From an uncultured Flavobacteriaceae bacterium (GTDB lineage Bacteria > Bacteroidota > Bacteroidia > Flavobacteriales > Flavobacteriaceae): a stretch of 46,706 bases of DNA. The notes beneath the pieces are model-generated. The model was not told where the DNA came from, did no database searches, and worked only from the letters and a program-made list of their open reading frames with translations. The position numbers were made by a program, and so were the translations under genes. This document shows, in pieces, positions 20,139 to 28,970 of the stretch. The stretch covers positions 1 to 46,706 of the forward strand of contig CALHGE010000033.1 in assembly GCA_938029725.1 (NCBI GenBank), written 5' to 3'. Each line of letters begins with the position of its first letter. Position 1 is the first letter of the stretch.

Positions 20139-20428
20139 ATTTGTTTTTTTTAAGGTTATCTCTCAAAAGTATTAAAAAGCCTTTTCCGATTTTCGGCTTT
20201 AACGTGTTTTTAACTGCCAAAAAAAACTTAATAAAATCAAGAATTTATTCTGATACTTTGTTTGAGCTTCTAGTTTTACATTTTACAACCCAATCTCCTC
20301 ATTTTTTAATTCTGTAACGAGCATAGTCTGACAAAAAACAAGAGTATTGGTGTGCAAAAGCCAAAAAACTCTGTTCCAATCAAAAAGTCAAAACGAGTTC
20401 TGTTATCTTTACCATTGATTGGGTGCTT

Positions 20429-21202
20429 ATGAAAATTATATTTTTTAAATATCAAGGAACAGGTAACGACTTCGTGATGATTGATAATCGAGATTTGACT
20501 TTTCCGAAAGACAATACGGAACTTGTCGCCTCTCTTTGCGATAGAAAGTTTGGAATAGGTGCTGATGGCTTGATTTTACTCGAGAATGATAGGGCCTTAG
20601 ACTTTAGTATGGTTTACTATAATTCTGATGGAAATAAAAGCACTATGTGCGGCAACGGAGGTCGGTGTTTGGTGGCTTTTGCAAATTTTCTTGAAATTGT
20701 AGCGGGCAAATGTTCGTTCAATGCTATAGATGGAAAGCATGCGGCCACAATTGAAAATGGTATCGTAAGCTTGCAGATGACAGATGTTTCAGAGGTGAAA
20801 ACGAAACCAAATTCCTTTTTTTTGGATACAGGCTCACCACATCACGTACAATTAGTTCAGAATTTAAAGGATTTCAATGTACAAAAGGAAGGTGCTAAGC
20901 TTCGTTATGGCGTTTATGGTAAGTCTGGAAGTAACATTAATTTTGTGGAACAAAAAACGGATGCTTTATTTGCCGTTAGAACATACGAGCGCGGTGTTGA
21001 AGGTGAAACTTTATCTTGTGGAACAGGGGTGACAGCAGTGGCAATTGCGATGCACAAGGCCGGGAAAACGAATAAAAATCACATCAGCATAGCAACACAA
21101 GGTGGTACTTTAGCGGTTTATTTTGAGTGCGTTGATGGGTATAAAAATGTGCATTTGGTTGGGCCAGCAAAACAAGTTTTTAAAGGAGAATTTAAATGTT
21201 GA
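20429..21202 (+). CDS. dapF: Diaminopimelate epimerase
   Basis: A protein of 257 residues. It converts LL- to meso-diaminopimelate for lysine and peptidoglycan. I use the ATG at 20429 (MKIIFFKYQGTGNDFVMIDN); a GTG two codons earlier is possible but unneeded. The two active-site cysteines are both present: Cys74 in STMCGNGGRC and Cys197 in ETLSCGTGVTA. It is the first gene of a plus-strand run, overlapping the following GNAT gene by 7 bp. Confidence 0.96.
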   Translation: MKIIFFKYQGTGNDFVMIDNRDLTFPKDNTELVASLCDRKFGIGADGLILLENDRALDFSMVYYNSDGNKSTMCGNGGRCLVAFANFLEIVAGKCSFNAIDGKHAATIENGIVSLQMTDVSEVKTKPNSFFLDTGSPHHVQLVQNLKDFNVQKEGAKLRYGVYGKSGSNINFVEQKTDALFAVRTYERGVEGETLSCGTGVTAVAIAMHKAGKTNKNHISIATQGGTLAVYFECVDGYKNVHLVGPAKQVFKGEFKC

Positions 21203-21720
21203 ATCTAAAGGGAAAGAATATTTATTTACGTGCGCTGGAGCCTGAAGACCTTCAGTTTCTTTATGAGCTTGAGAATAACCCCATGATTTGGGAAATAAGT
21301 GGAACTATAGCGCCCTATTCAAAGCATGTATTGCAATTGTATTTAGACAATGCACATCGTGATATCTACGAGGTAAAACAACTGCGTTTGTGTATTTGTA
21401 ATTTAGAGGATAAGGTAATTGGACTCATAGACCTCTTCGACTTTGACCCTAAAAATAATAGAGCTGGTTTGGGAATCGTAGTTAAAGATGTAGCTAAAAG
21501 AAATCAGGGCATTGGTAATGAAGCCATAAGATTGATGTTAGGATATGCTTTTTCAAGTCTTAATATGTATCAAATTTTTGCGAACGTGGCTGAAGATAAC
21601 GAAGCCAGTATCCATGTTTTTAAAAAACTGGGTTTTGAGCAAGTAGGTGTTAAAAAAGATTGGATTTTGTCAAACGGAAAATATAGAAATGAAATTTTAT
21701 TCCAAAAAATAAAGAACTAA
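21196..21720 (+). CDS. GNAT acetyltransferase, RimJ/RimL-like
   Basis: A protein of 174 residues with the RimJ/RimL pattern: IYLRALEPEDLQFLYELENN at the start, DLFDFDPKNNRAGLGIVV, the acetyl-CoA loop KRNQGIGNEAIRLMLGYAF near residues 115-133, and NEASIHVFKKLGFEQVG. Acceptor unknown; family members modify protein N-termini, antibiotics or metabolites. It overlaps dapF by 7 bp and mltG by 1 bp (stop and start share an A), so the three are translationally coupled. Confidence 0.9.
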   Translation: MLNLKGKNIYLRALEPEDLQFLYELENNPMIWEISGTIAPYSKHVLQLYLDNAHRDIYEVKQLRLCICNLEDKVIGLIDLFDFDPKNNRAGLGIVVKDVAKRNQGIGNEAIRLMLGYAFSSLNMYQIFANVAEDNEASIHVFKKLGFEQVGVKKDWILSNGKYRNEILFQKIKN

Positions 21721-22763
21721 TGTATATTAAAAAAATAATATTAATAGTCGTTTTGGTTGGTTTAGTAGCCGGAGGAATATTCGCATACAATGTTTACGGT
21801 GCTATTTTTAACCCAAATACAGCTTTTAATAATGATGAAGCTACTCTTTTTATTGGTTCTGAAGATCATTTTGAGGAGGTGAAAAATGCTTTAGAACCCT
21901 TATTGAAAGATCTGGACAGTTTTATCCAAATAGCAAGTAAAAAGGGGTATTCAGGTAATGTTAAAGCCGGAAAGTATGTAATTCGCAAAGGAATGAACAA
22001 TAATGATATTGTAAATGCATTGCGAAGTAGAAATATTCCGGTAAAGGTTGCCTTTAATAATCAAGAAAGGTTGGAAAATTTAGCAGGAAGAATTGCAGCT
22101 CAAATCGAACCAGACAGTTTAACCCTATTAAAGGCATTTCAAGATTCCGAATTTTTAAAGGAAAGTGGATTTAATGAAGACACGAAGCTGGCAATGTATA
22201 TTCCGAATAGTTATGAATTCTTCTGGAATATTTCTGCAACGAAGTTCAGAGATCGAATGTTAAAAGAGTATCAGCGATTTTGGAACACAGAGCGTATGGC
22301 TAAAGCAAAAGCCTTAAGACTAGATCCTATTGAAGTGGTGTCCTTAGCCGCTATTGTTCATAAAGAAACTGCGAAAGTTGATGAAAGACCACGGGTAGCG
22401 GGCTTGTATTTGAATAGAGTACGCAAAAGAATGCTTTTACAGGCCGATCCAACAGTAATTTATTCCCTTAAGAAAAATCAAAACAATTTTGACTTGGTGA
22501 TTAAAAGAGTTTTGTTGAAAGATTTAAAAATAGATTCTCCTTATAATACCTATAAATACACAGGCATACCTCCCGGACCAATCACGATGCCTGATATCTC
22601 TGCTGTAGATGCTGTTCTAGGCTCTGAAAACCATGATTATTTGTATATGGTTGCCAACGTTGAAAATTTCGGTTATCATAAATTTGCAAAAACTTTAGCG
22701 CAACACAACCAAAATAAGGTGCAGTACATCAGATGGATAAATGCACAAAAAATCAATAGATAA
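21720..22763 (+). CDS. mltG: Endolytic murein transglycosylase MltG
   Basis: A protein of 347 residues. A single N-terminal membrane helix (about residues 5-23) is followed by a LysM-like segment (SGNVKAGKYVIRKGMNNNDI) and the YceG domain. The catalytic glutamate is Glu216 in AAIVHKETAK, and the family segments RVAGLYLNRVRKRMLLQADP and YNTYKYTGIPPGPI are intact. MltG cuts nascent glycan strands at the inner membrane and sets their length. Its place after dapF puts a peptidoglycan precursor step and a glycan-processing step on one transcript. Confidence 0.95.
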   Translation: MYIKKIILIVVLVGLVAGGIFAYNVYGAIFNPNTAFNNDEATLFIGSEDHFEEVKNALEPLLKDLDSFIQIASKKGYSGNVKAGKYVIRKGMNNNDIVNALRSRNIPVKVAFNNQERLENLAGRIAAQIEPDSLTLLKAFQDSEFLKESGFNEDTKLAMYIPNSYEFFWNISATKFRDRMLKEYQRFWNTERMAKAKALRLDPIEVVSLAAIVHKETAKVDERPRVAGLYLNRVRKRMLLQADPTVIYSLKKNQNNFDLVIKRVLLKDLKIDSPYNTYKYTGIPPGPITMPDISAVDAVLGSENHDYLYMVANVENFGYHKFAKTLAQHNQNKVQYIRWINAQKINR

Positions 22764-22905
22764 GTAGCTCATCTATACTTTAAGACCTCTTAACTAAATT
22801 TAGGCTTTTTTAACAAATCCTTCTTAATTAAGTTCTAGACGAACCTTTACCTTTGACCCCTGAAATCTAAGCGGACATTTTCGTCGTAAGTCTTACATAA
22901 AACAG

Positions 22906-23550
22906 ATGAATATGAGAAAGTGGATGAGAAATTCGAGTCCCCTAATCATTGCCTTTATTTTATTAAGTTTCGCTTTTATGCCTTCTAAAGTAGTTGTGCC
23001 CGAAACTCTTAAAGTAACAGAACCTACTGAAGTTTTGTTTCCCAAAAACAAAACTCTATTTAGTGCTCCTAGTGTGGCGCCTCCTTTTTTAGGAAGTTCG
23101 TACGTTGGTTTTAAAGAAGCCTTGGCTTTTAAAGAATCACAAGGAGATTATTTTTCCATTAATACCTTGGGGTATTTAGGAAAATACCAATTTGGAATCG
23201 GAACCCTTCAATTGATGGGAGTTCATGACGCCACTAGTTTTTTAAACAACCCTGCGTTGCAAGAGGAAGTTTTTATGACCAATATTGCCCGTAACAAATG
23301 GATTCTAAGAAGAGATATCAAACGATTTGAAGGTAAAAGAATCAAGGGAGTAGAAGTAACAGAGTCTGGAATGCTTGCTGCGGCACATTTAGCTGGAGCA
23401 GGAAACGTAAAAAAGTATCTCCGTTCATACGGACAATATGATATGAAAGATAGCTACGGAACGAGCATTGCTAAATATATTAGAAAGTTTTCTGGTTATG
23501 ACGTTTCTGATGTCTCACCTAAAAGAAATCCTAAAGTGTCTAAGATTTAA
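22906..23550 (+). CDS. Exported lysozyme-like (transglycosylase-type) protein
   Basis: A protein of 214 residues with a signal anchor (residues 12-28). After a linker comes a lysozyme-like fold: FKEALAFKESQGDYFSINT with a probable catalytic Glu77, then LGYLGKYQFGIGTLQLMGV, which is the usual active-site surrounding of such domains, and AAAHLAGAGNVKKYL later. Flavobacteriia homologues are often called peptidoglycan-binding or LysM proteins, but no LysM is present here. It lies 142 bp after mltG on the same strand and ends at a terminator. Cleavage of peptidoglycan is inferred. Confidence 0.75.
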   Translation: MNMRKWMRNSSPLIIAFILLSFAFMPSKVVVPETLKVTEPTEVLFPKNKTLFSAPSVAPPFLGSSYVGFKEALAFKESQGDYFSINTLGYLGKYQFGIGTLQLMGVHDATSFLNNPALQEEVFMTNIARNKWILRRDIKRFEGKRIKGVEVTESGMLAAAHLAGAGNVKKYLRSYGQYDMKDSYGTSIAKYIRKFSGYDVSDVSPKRNPKVSKI

Positions 23551-23578
23551 AAGTACTATGTATATATGAAGATGGTAG

Positions 23579-23610
23579 GCCTCAACGGAAACGTTGGGGC
23601 TTATTTTTTG
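23579..23610 (+). terminator. Terminator after the lysozyme-like gene
   Basis: GCCTCAACG pairs with CGTTGGGGC (one A-G position out of pairing or shifted) around a GAAA tetraloop, followed by TTATTTTTTG. Confidence 0.7.
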
Positions 23611-23661
23611 GTATGCATACTAGTTAGAAAAGTGATTTGACCAACAGGCCAAGAGTTGAGC

Positions 23662-24378
23662 TTAAATAATGAATATTGCAGGCCTCTTGTGGAGGTCTAC
23701 GGGCGTTTTTTTCCAGTCTGCAACTGTTTTGGTGGCAATGTATTCTGTGGCTAAGGTAATATCACAAGCAACACAGAGTAGTGTTTGATTTGATAGTGTT
23801 TTTAGCATTTCTTCCAATAGCTTATCATTTCTATAAGGAGTTTCAATACAGATTTGAGATTGTTTTTGATCTGTAGAAATTTTCTCCATCTGTTTGATTG
23901 CTTTTTTTCGATCCGCTGAGTCGATAGGTAGGTAGCCTTTAAAAGCAAAGCTTTGACCATTCATGCCGCTCGCCATCAAAGCAAGAAAGATAGAGGATGG
24001 GCCAACTAAAGGAACTACTTTTATGCCTTTTTCATGCGCAATTTTTACTACATCTGCCCCTGGATCGGCAATACCAGGGCAGCCCGCTTCAGATAAAACA
24101 CCCACATCATGCCCCTCTAAACAGGGTTGTAAAAAACCAGAAAGCGATTGAGCTTCGGTGTATTTATTTAGTATTTCAATGTGTAGGCTAGGCTGTGACT
24201 TTCCAGAACTAATTTTTTTGATTGATCTCCGAGCTGTTTTTTCATTTTCAACGATGTAGTAATCGATATTTTCAATAGCTCTTTTTATGGAAATAGGTAA
24301 GACCTCTAAAGGTTCATTATCACCTAAAGTTGTTGGTATTAAGTATAGGTTTCCTTTTTTCTTTGTTTCGTTTGCCAT
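23662..24378 (-). CDS. RsmI-like SAM-dependent methyltransferase
   Basis: A protein of 238 residues of the tetrapyrrole-methylase fold. Landmarks: NLYLIPTTLGDNEPLEVLP at the N-terminus, VGVLSEAGCPGIADPG near residue 95, VVPLVGPSSIFLALMASG near 125, and SFAFKGYLPIDSADRK. RsmI methylates the 2'-O of C1402 of 16S rRNA. This protein is shorter than E. coli RsmI (286 residues), and Bacteroidota often carry both a full RsmI and this short form, so I do not assign the symbol. It lies 4 bp downstream of the phosphatase gene. Confidence 0.85.
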   Translation of the reverse strand: MANETKKKGNLYLIPTTLGDNEPLEVLPISIKRAIENIDYYIVENEKTARRSIKKISSGKSQPSLHIEILNKYTEAQSLSGFLQPCLEGHDVGVLSEAGCPGIADPGADVVKIAHEKGIKVVPLVGPSSIFLALMASGMNGQSFAFKGYLPIDSADRKKAIKQMEKISTDQKQSQICIETPYRNDKLLEEMLKTLSNQTLLCVACDITLATEYIATKTVADWKKTPVDLHKRPAIFII

Positions 24379-24382
24379 CTAT

Positions 24383-24841
24383 CTATTTGGTATTCAAATT
24401 TATTGCAATACACTCACAAGCATTGTTTATTAAGTGGAAAACAGATTCGAACCCGTCTGCTCCTCCATAATAGGGGTCTGGTACTTCTTTGATATTTGAA
24501 TCACCTGTGCTCAATAAGAGTTCGACTTTTGCTTGGTCTGATTCTTTCTCAGATTGGGCAATTATATTTTCATAGTTGCTTTTGTCCATCACATAAATAC
24601 GGTCGAAATCAGTAAAATCTTGAACATTAAATTTACGGCAACGTTGCGCTGAAATATCGATTCCATATTTTTGGGCGACCAAAATACTTCGCTTATCGGG
24701 TTGATTGCCTATGTGATAACCTGCCGTTCCTGCAGAATCTACGAAAACTAAGTCAGCATTAACCTTATTTTGGAGAATACCTTCGGCCAACGGTGACCTA
24801 CAGATATTTCCGAGGCAAACCATCAAAACCTTAGTTGTCAT
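24383..24841 (-). CDS. Low-molecular-weight protein-tyrosine phosphatase
   Basis: A protein of 152 residues. The catalytic loop CX5R is VCLGNICRSP (Cys9, Arg15), and the general-acid aspartate is in the VPDPYYGG segment near residue 117, both expected for the family. Target unknown. It lies between dnaA (6 bp upstream) and the methyltransferase gene (4 bp downstream), probably one transcript led by dnaA. Confidence 0.94.
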   Translation of the reverse strand: MTTKVLMVCLGNICRSPLAEGILQNKVNADLVFVDSAGTAGYHIGNQPDKRSILVAQKYGIDISAQRCRKFNVQDFTDFDRIYVMDKSNYENIIAQSEKESDQAKVELLLSTGDSNIKEVPDPYYGGADGFESVFHLINNACECIAINLNTK

Positions 24842-24847
24842 ATGTAA

Positions 24848-26272
24848 TTAGGAGAATTTTTTGGTAAGATCTTCAATATACTTACGAAACTGTTTATCAG
24901 TTTCTGCAAGATTATCAACGGTCTTACAAGCATGCAATACCGTCGCATGGTCTCTTTTTCCAATTTGAGATCCTATGCTTGCTAAAGATGCTTTTGTAAA
25001 TTTCTTAGCAAAGAACATCGCCAATTGGCGTGCTTGTACAATATGTCTTTTTCTAGTTTTGGATTGAAGTGTAGCCACATCCATCTCGAAATAGTCTGAA
25101 ACTACCTTTTGAATGTAGTCTATCGAGACTTCGCGTTTGGTATTTTTAACGAATTTTTCTACTACTTGCTGTGCTAATTCTAAAGTAACTTCCTTCTTGT
25201 TGAAAGAAGACTGTGCAATTAATGAAATAATAGCTCCTTCTAGCTCTCGAATATTCGACTTGATATGTTTGGCGACATATTCAACGATATCGTCGGGCAT
25301 TTCAACACCATCTCGATATAATTTATTTTTTAATATGGAAATTCTTGTTTCGTAATCAGGGTTTTGCAATTCAGCTGACAAGCCCCATTTGAAGCGAGAT
25401 AATAAACGTTGCTCAATATCTTGCATATCAACCGGTGCCTTGTCAGAAGTCAAGATAACTTGTTTTCCGTTCTGGTGTAAATGATTAAAAATATGAAAGA
25501 AGACATCTTGTGTTCCTGATTTTCCAGAAAGGAATTGTACGTCATCAATAATTAAGACATCAATCAACTGGTAGAAATGAATAAAGTCATTTCTAGTATT
25601 TTTCTTTACTGATTCAATATATTGCTGTGTAAATTTCTCAGCTGAAATATATAGAACAGTACGTTCTGGATATTTATCTTTTATCTCAACACCAATCGCA
25701 TGAGCTAAATGTGTTTTTCCTAAGCCAACACCTCCAAAAATAAGAAGTGGATTGAAAGAAGTTCCTCCTGGTTTATTAGCAACTGCCATACCTGCAGAAC
25801 GCGCCAAACGATTTGAATCTCCTTCTAAGAAATTGTCAAAGTTATAATTTGGATTTAATTGAGATTCTATCTTTATGTTGCGAATGCCAGGAATTACAAA
25901 GGGGTTTCTTAGTTCTGGATTCTTTGACTTGATTGGAACATCCATTTCTTGAGGAAACAAATTGCCTCTATTGGAACTAGGAATCTTTTCAGTAAAAGGT
26001 TCTTTATTGCCATAGGTGTTTTCCATTCGAATAATGTAGACCAACTTTGCTGTTTCACCCAATTCCTTTGTCAGAGCTACTTTAAGCAATTTAACATAAT
26101 GCTCTTCTAACCATTCGTAAAAAAATTTACTGGGTACCTGAATGCTCAAGGCGTTCTCAGAGAGTTTAACTGGTTTGATAGGTTCAAACCATGTTTTGAA
26201 TGCCTGCGGTTGGATATTATCTTGGATAAAAGCCAAACAATTGCCCCATACGGAAATAGCAGTTACACTCAT
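24848..26272 (-). CDS. dnaA: Chromosomal replication initiator DnaA
   Basis: A protein of 474 residues. Domain I is at residues 1-90. The AAA+ domain has a Walker A GGVGLGKTHLAHA near residue 180 and a Walker B DVLIIDDVQFLSGK near 240, with sensor segments after it. The C-terminal DNA-binding domain carries the DnaA signature IGKRDHATVLHACKT near 440. It opens oriC by binding DnaA boxes. In the 209-bp gap upstream (26273-26481) I see no convincing TTATCCACA cluster, so oriC does not appear to be directly next to it. Confidence 0.98.
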   Translation of the reverse strand: MSVTAISVWGNCLAFIQDNIQPQAFKTWFEPIKPVKLSENALSIQVPSKFFYEWLEEHYVKLLKVALTKELGETAKLVYIIRMENTYGNKEPFTEKIPSSNRGNLFPQEMDVPIKSKNPELRNPFVIPGIRNIKIESQLNPNYNFDNFLEGDSNRLARSAGMAVANKPGGTSFNPLLIFGGVGLGKTHLAHAIGVEIKDKYPERTVLYISAEKFTQQYIESVKKNTRNDFIHFYQLIDVLIIDDVQFLSGKSGTQDVFFHIFNHLHQNGKQVILTSDKAPVDMQDIEQRLLSRFKWGLSAELQNPDYETRISILKNKLYRDGVEMPDDIVEYVAKHIKSNIRELEGAIISLIAQSSFNKKEVTLELAQQVVEKFVKNTKREVSIDYIQKVVSDYFEMDVATLQSKTRKRHIVQARQLAMFFAKKFTKASLASIGSQIGKRDHATVLHACKTVDNLAETDKQFRKYIEDLTKKFS

Positions 26273-26481
26273 TCTAAAATTTCTCTTAATTGTTGGTTAG
26301 TGATTCGTCTTGGTAAGTTGAAAATGCAGTTGGGGGTAACGCCATTTTCCACTCAAGCAAATATGTGAACAAAAAAGCTAATAAAAAAATGAATTGCTAT
26401 TGAATGTTCACTTTTTTTGTTGCATGTTCACGCGTCGAATTTCGACACTTTCTAAATGTATTATTTTTTAACAGATAAAGT

Positions 26482-26889
26482 ATGAGTTTTAACGAAATTT
26501 CTTTTCGAGTCAGATATGGTGAAACTGACCAAATGGGTGTGGTGTATCACGGCAACTATGCACAGTATATGGAAATGGGACGCGTAGAGTGGTTGCGAGA
26601 AATGGGTATTTCTTACAAAAATATGGAAGAAAATGGCATTATGTTGCCAGTAATTTCTTTGCATGTTGACTATAAAAAACCAGCCTTGTACGATGACCTA
26701 ATTACGGTACGTACAATCCTCAAAAAAACACCTTCGGTTAAAATTGAATTTGACTTTGAAATTTATAATGAAGCACGCGAAATTTTGGCAATAGCAACTG
26801 TTGTTCTCGCCTTTATAGATATGAAAAGAAATAGACCCGTTAGATGTCCGCAGTATCTTTTAGAAACTATTGCTAAAAATCAGGTCTAG
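26482..26889 (+). CDS. Acyl-CoA thioesterase, YbgC/4-hydroxybenzoyl-CoA type
   Basis: A hotdog-fold protein of 135 residues. The active-site stretch RYGETDQMGVVYHGNYAQYM carries the catalytic Asp16 and is followed by GRVEWLREMG. Such enzymes hydrolyse short acyl-CoA or acyl carrier thioesters. The gene is divergent from dnaA and converges on the YigZ gene, sharing a CTAG whose two strands supply both stop codons (26886-26889). Confidence 0.93.
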   Translation: MSFNEISFRVRYGETDQMGVVYHGNYAQYMEMGRVEWLREMGISYKNMEENGIMLPVISLHVDYKKPALYDDLITVRTILKKTPSVKIEFDFEIYNEAREILAIATVVLAFIDMKRNRPVRCPQYLLETIAKNQV

Positions 26890-27500
26890 GTTATTTTTTT
26901 AATAACCACTGTGTGTATACGGTTAAACACATTTTCAAAACTTGCAGATTCACTTTTTCGTACGGAGACAATGAACTTACAATTCATCTCCATTTGCTGA
27001 GCGATGATTTCACATTGTCTCTGCTTTAAAATACGCATTACTTTATCCATATCTGCATACTCAAAAGAGAGTTGAAACGTATCTTCAATAAGTCGTTCTT
27101 CAATTTTCGAGACTTCCAAAGCCATTTGTGCTCCGGTTCGGTAAGCAGCTATAAGGCCTCCTACGCCCAATTTTGTTCCGCCAAATATTCTCGCTACAGC
27201 TACTAAGACATTCGTAACATCAAAGGCTTGTATTTGACCATATATAGGCTGACCTGCTGAATTATTAGGTTCTCCATCGTCATTCGCTCTATAGCGCTTC
27301 ACTTCAGTTCCTAATTGCCAAGCATAGCAAACATGACCCGCTGTGTGATGTTTTTTTTTAATAGCTTCTATAAGCGGTTTTACTTCATGATCAGTTTGTA
27401 TGTGAAAAGCATATCCGAAGAACTTACTCTTCTTTTCTTTAAATACGATTTCTTCAGAGGGCTTTAAAAGTGTTCGATATGTGTCAGAAATCTTGTTCAT
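26886..27500 (-). CDS. YigZ/IMPACT family protein
   Basis: A protein of 204 residues. The N-terminal IMPACT domain is clear: KKSKFFGYAF, KKHHTAGHVCYAWQLG, RANDDGEPNNSAGQPIYGQI near residue 70, and FGGTKLGVGGLIAAYRTGA near 110. A DUF1949-type C-terminal domain follows. Biochemical role unsettled; the eukaryotic relative is linked to translation control. It is the last gene of a tightly packed minus-strand operon; its start overlaps the EamA stop (TAATG). Confidence 0.93.
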   Translation of the reverse strand: MNKISDTYRTLLKPSEEIVFKEKKSKFFGYAFHIQTDHEVKPLIEAIKKKHHTAGHVCYAWQLGTEVKRYRANDDGEPNNSAGQPIYGQIQAFDVTNVLVAVARIFGGTKLGVGGLIAAYRTGAQMALEVSKIEERLIEDTFQLSFEYADMDKVMRILKQRQCEIIAQQMEMNCKFIVSVRKSESASFENVFNRIHTVVIKKIT

Positions 27501-28363
27501 TAAAACAAGGCGACTAAAATTATACTCATCACTGCCAAGGCAATTCCTGCCCAGTTTTTTGAGCTTATTTTTTCTTTGAATAAAATGATTGCTAATACCG
27601 TGGAGAACATTACAATAGCCACATTATTAATCGTAAATATAGATGCGCTATTCAAAGAATCATTCTGAAGAGCGCGCAGTAGAAAGTAAATGGAGAAATA
27701 GTTCGGAATACCTAAACAAATTCCACCTAAAACATTTTTGAGATTAACTTTTAAAGGTTTTTTAAAGGCTTTAAATAGGAGAAATAAGATTCCTATAAAA
27801 GCAGCACAAGCAAAAATTGTAGCTGAGAATATGGGTAATTCGGAGTTTGTAATAAATTCTTTTTGAAAATAGCCAAGAGAGGCATCAATCGCTCCTGAGC
27901 CCATAAAGGTTAAAAAAGGCAACAGAAGGGAAGCGGTTTTGAAAGCTGTAGATTTTTCTTTCACCGAAGCAAAATAAACGGCAGCCAAAGCCAAAACAAT
28001 ACCTAGTATTTTAAATGCACCTAATTCTTCTTTGTATACAAGTACTCCAACAAACACCGGAATTACTAATGACATTTTGGTAGCAACGGAAGCAGCCGAA
28101 ACCCCAAGGCGCTGCGATGTTGCGGCCATTAGGTTGAACACAATGATAAAAAGAAGGCCTAAGGCAAAGGTACCCCAGAACCATGGCTTCTCGGGTATAT
28201 CTGCGATAGCAACTTCTCCATTATAAAAAAGAAGGCCAACAGCACAAGCCACCAAATAATTGATGATAATTGCGTAAAGTGTTTCTACCTTGTAGACTGA
28301 AAAGAGTTTGAAAATCACAAAGATTAAACTCGAAAAAAGAATACTTAAAGCAAGATCAAGCAT
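27500..28363 (-). CDS. EamA/DMT-family transporter
   Basis: A protein of 287 residues with about ten hydrophobic helices in two EamA repeats. The second half carries the typical end SKNWAGIALAVMSIILVALF and the first SAASVATKMSLVIPVFVGVL. An inner-membrane drug/metabolite transporter; substrate unknown. It lies 1 bp after the HAD gene and overlaps the YigZ gene by 1 bp. Confidence 0.9.
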   Translation of the reverse strand: MLDLALSILFSSLIFVIFKLFSVYKVETLYAIIINYLVACAVGLLFYNGEVAIADIPEKPWFWGTFALGLLFIIVFNLMAATSQRLGVSAASVATKMSLVIPVFVGVLVYKEELGAFKILGIVLALAAVYFASVKEKSTAFKTASLLLPFLTFMGSGAIDASLGYFQKEFITNSELPIFSATIFACAAFIGILFLLFKAFKKPLKVNLKNVLGGICLGIPNYFSIYFLLRALQNDSLNSASIFTINNVAIVMFSTVLAIILFKEKISSKNWAGIALAVMSIILVALF

Positions 28364-28364
28364 T

Positions 28365-28970
28365 TTACAATCTAGATTTTAACTGGGTAATATCTTCCTC
28401 GCCAACTTGAAGATTCCAACATGTAATACCTAGATTTTTAGCAGCATCTGTGTTTTCTTTGGTATCATCAATAAAGAAAGTTTCTTCAGCTTTCAATCCA
28501 TTTTCTTGTAGGACAAAATTGTAGATATTGGCGTTTGGTTTTCTTAAATGAATTTCATGAGAGAGATAGAACTTTTCAAACGCATTTCTAAATCGATTAT
28601 ACTTTTTGATGCCTATCTTTCGAACTACTGCTTCAATATGAAGTGCATTTGTATTGCTTAAAAGGAATAGGCGATAGTTATTTTCTTTAGCCAACTCTTC
28701 TAAAAACTGCAAACGTTTATCTGGAAAATCTAATAGCATTCCATTCCATATATCAATAATATCATCAGATGTAGCTTGAGGATATACTTTAGATAATTGC
28801 GATATAAAATTCTCTGAAGAGATTTTACCAGTCTCATAGTCTTTATTTAAAGCTAGAATCTCTGGCTCCAAATTCAAGCTACCGCCAAAGCGTTCAATAG
28901 CTCTAAAAATAATGTCTTTGTCAAGGTTGATAAAAATATCTCCAAAGTCGAAAATTATGTTTTTAATCAT
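28365..28970 (-). CDS. HAD-family hydrolase, YihX-like
   Basis: A protein of 201 residues. Motif I is IIFDFGDIFINLD, so the usual second acid (DxD) is a glycine, as also in the YihX-type subgroup (DLG or DFG forms). Motif II is LFLLSNTNALH, motif III RKPNANIYNF with its lysine, and motif IV FFIDDTKENTDAA. These enzymes dephosphorylate small phospho-metabolites. It overlaps ribD by 8 bp; in some organisms a HAD enzyme supplies the unassigned dephosphorylation step of riboflavin synthesis, so a role there is possible but unproven. Confidence 0.88.
   Translation of the reverse strand: MIKNIIFDFGDIFINLDKDIIFRAIERFGGSLNLEPEILALNKDYETGKISSENFISQLSKVYPQATSDDIIDIWNGMLLDFPDKRLQFLEELAKENNYRLFLLSNTNALHIEAVVRKIGIKKYNRFRNAFEKFYLSHEIHLRKPNANIYNFVLQENGLKAEETFFIDDTKENTDAAKNLGITCWNLQVGEEDITQLKSRL

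Noticed and set aside
26273..26481. Replication origin next to dnaA
   Set aside because: No cluster of TTATCCACA-like boxes or clear AT-rich unwinding element was seen in the gap; isolated near-matches elsewhere (around 14684 and 44130) are single and probably chance.
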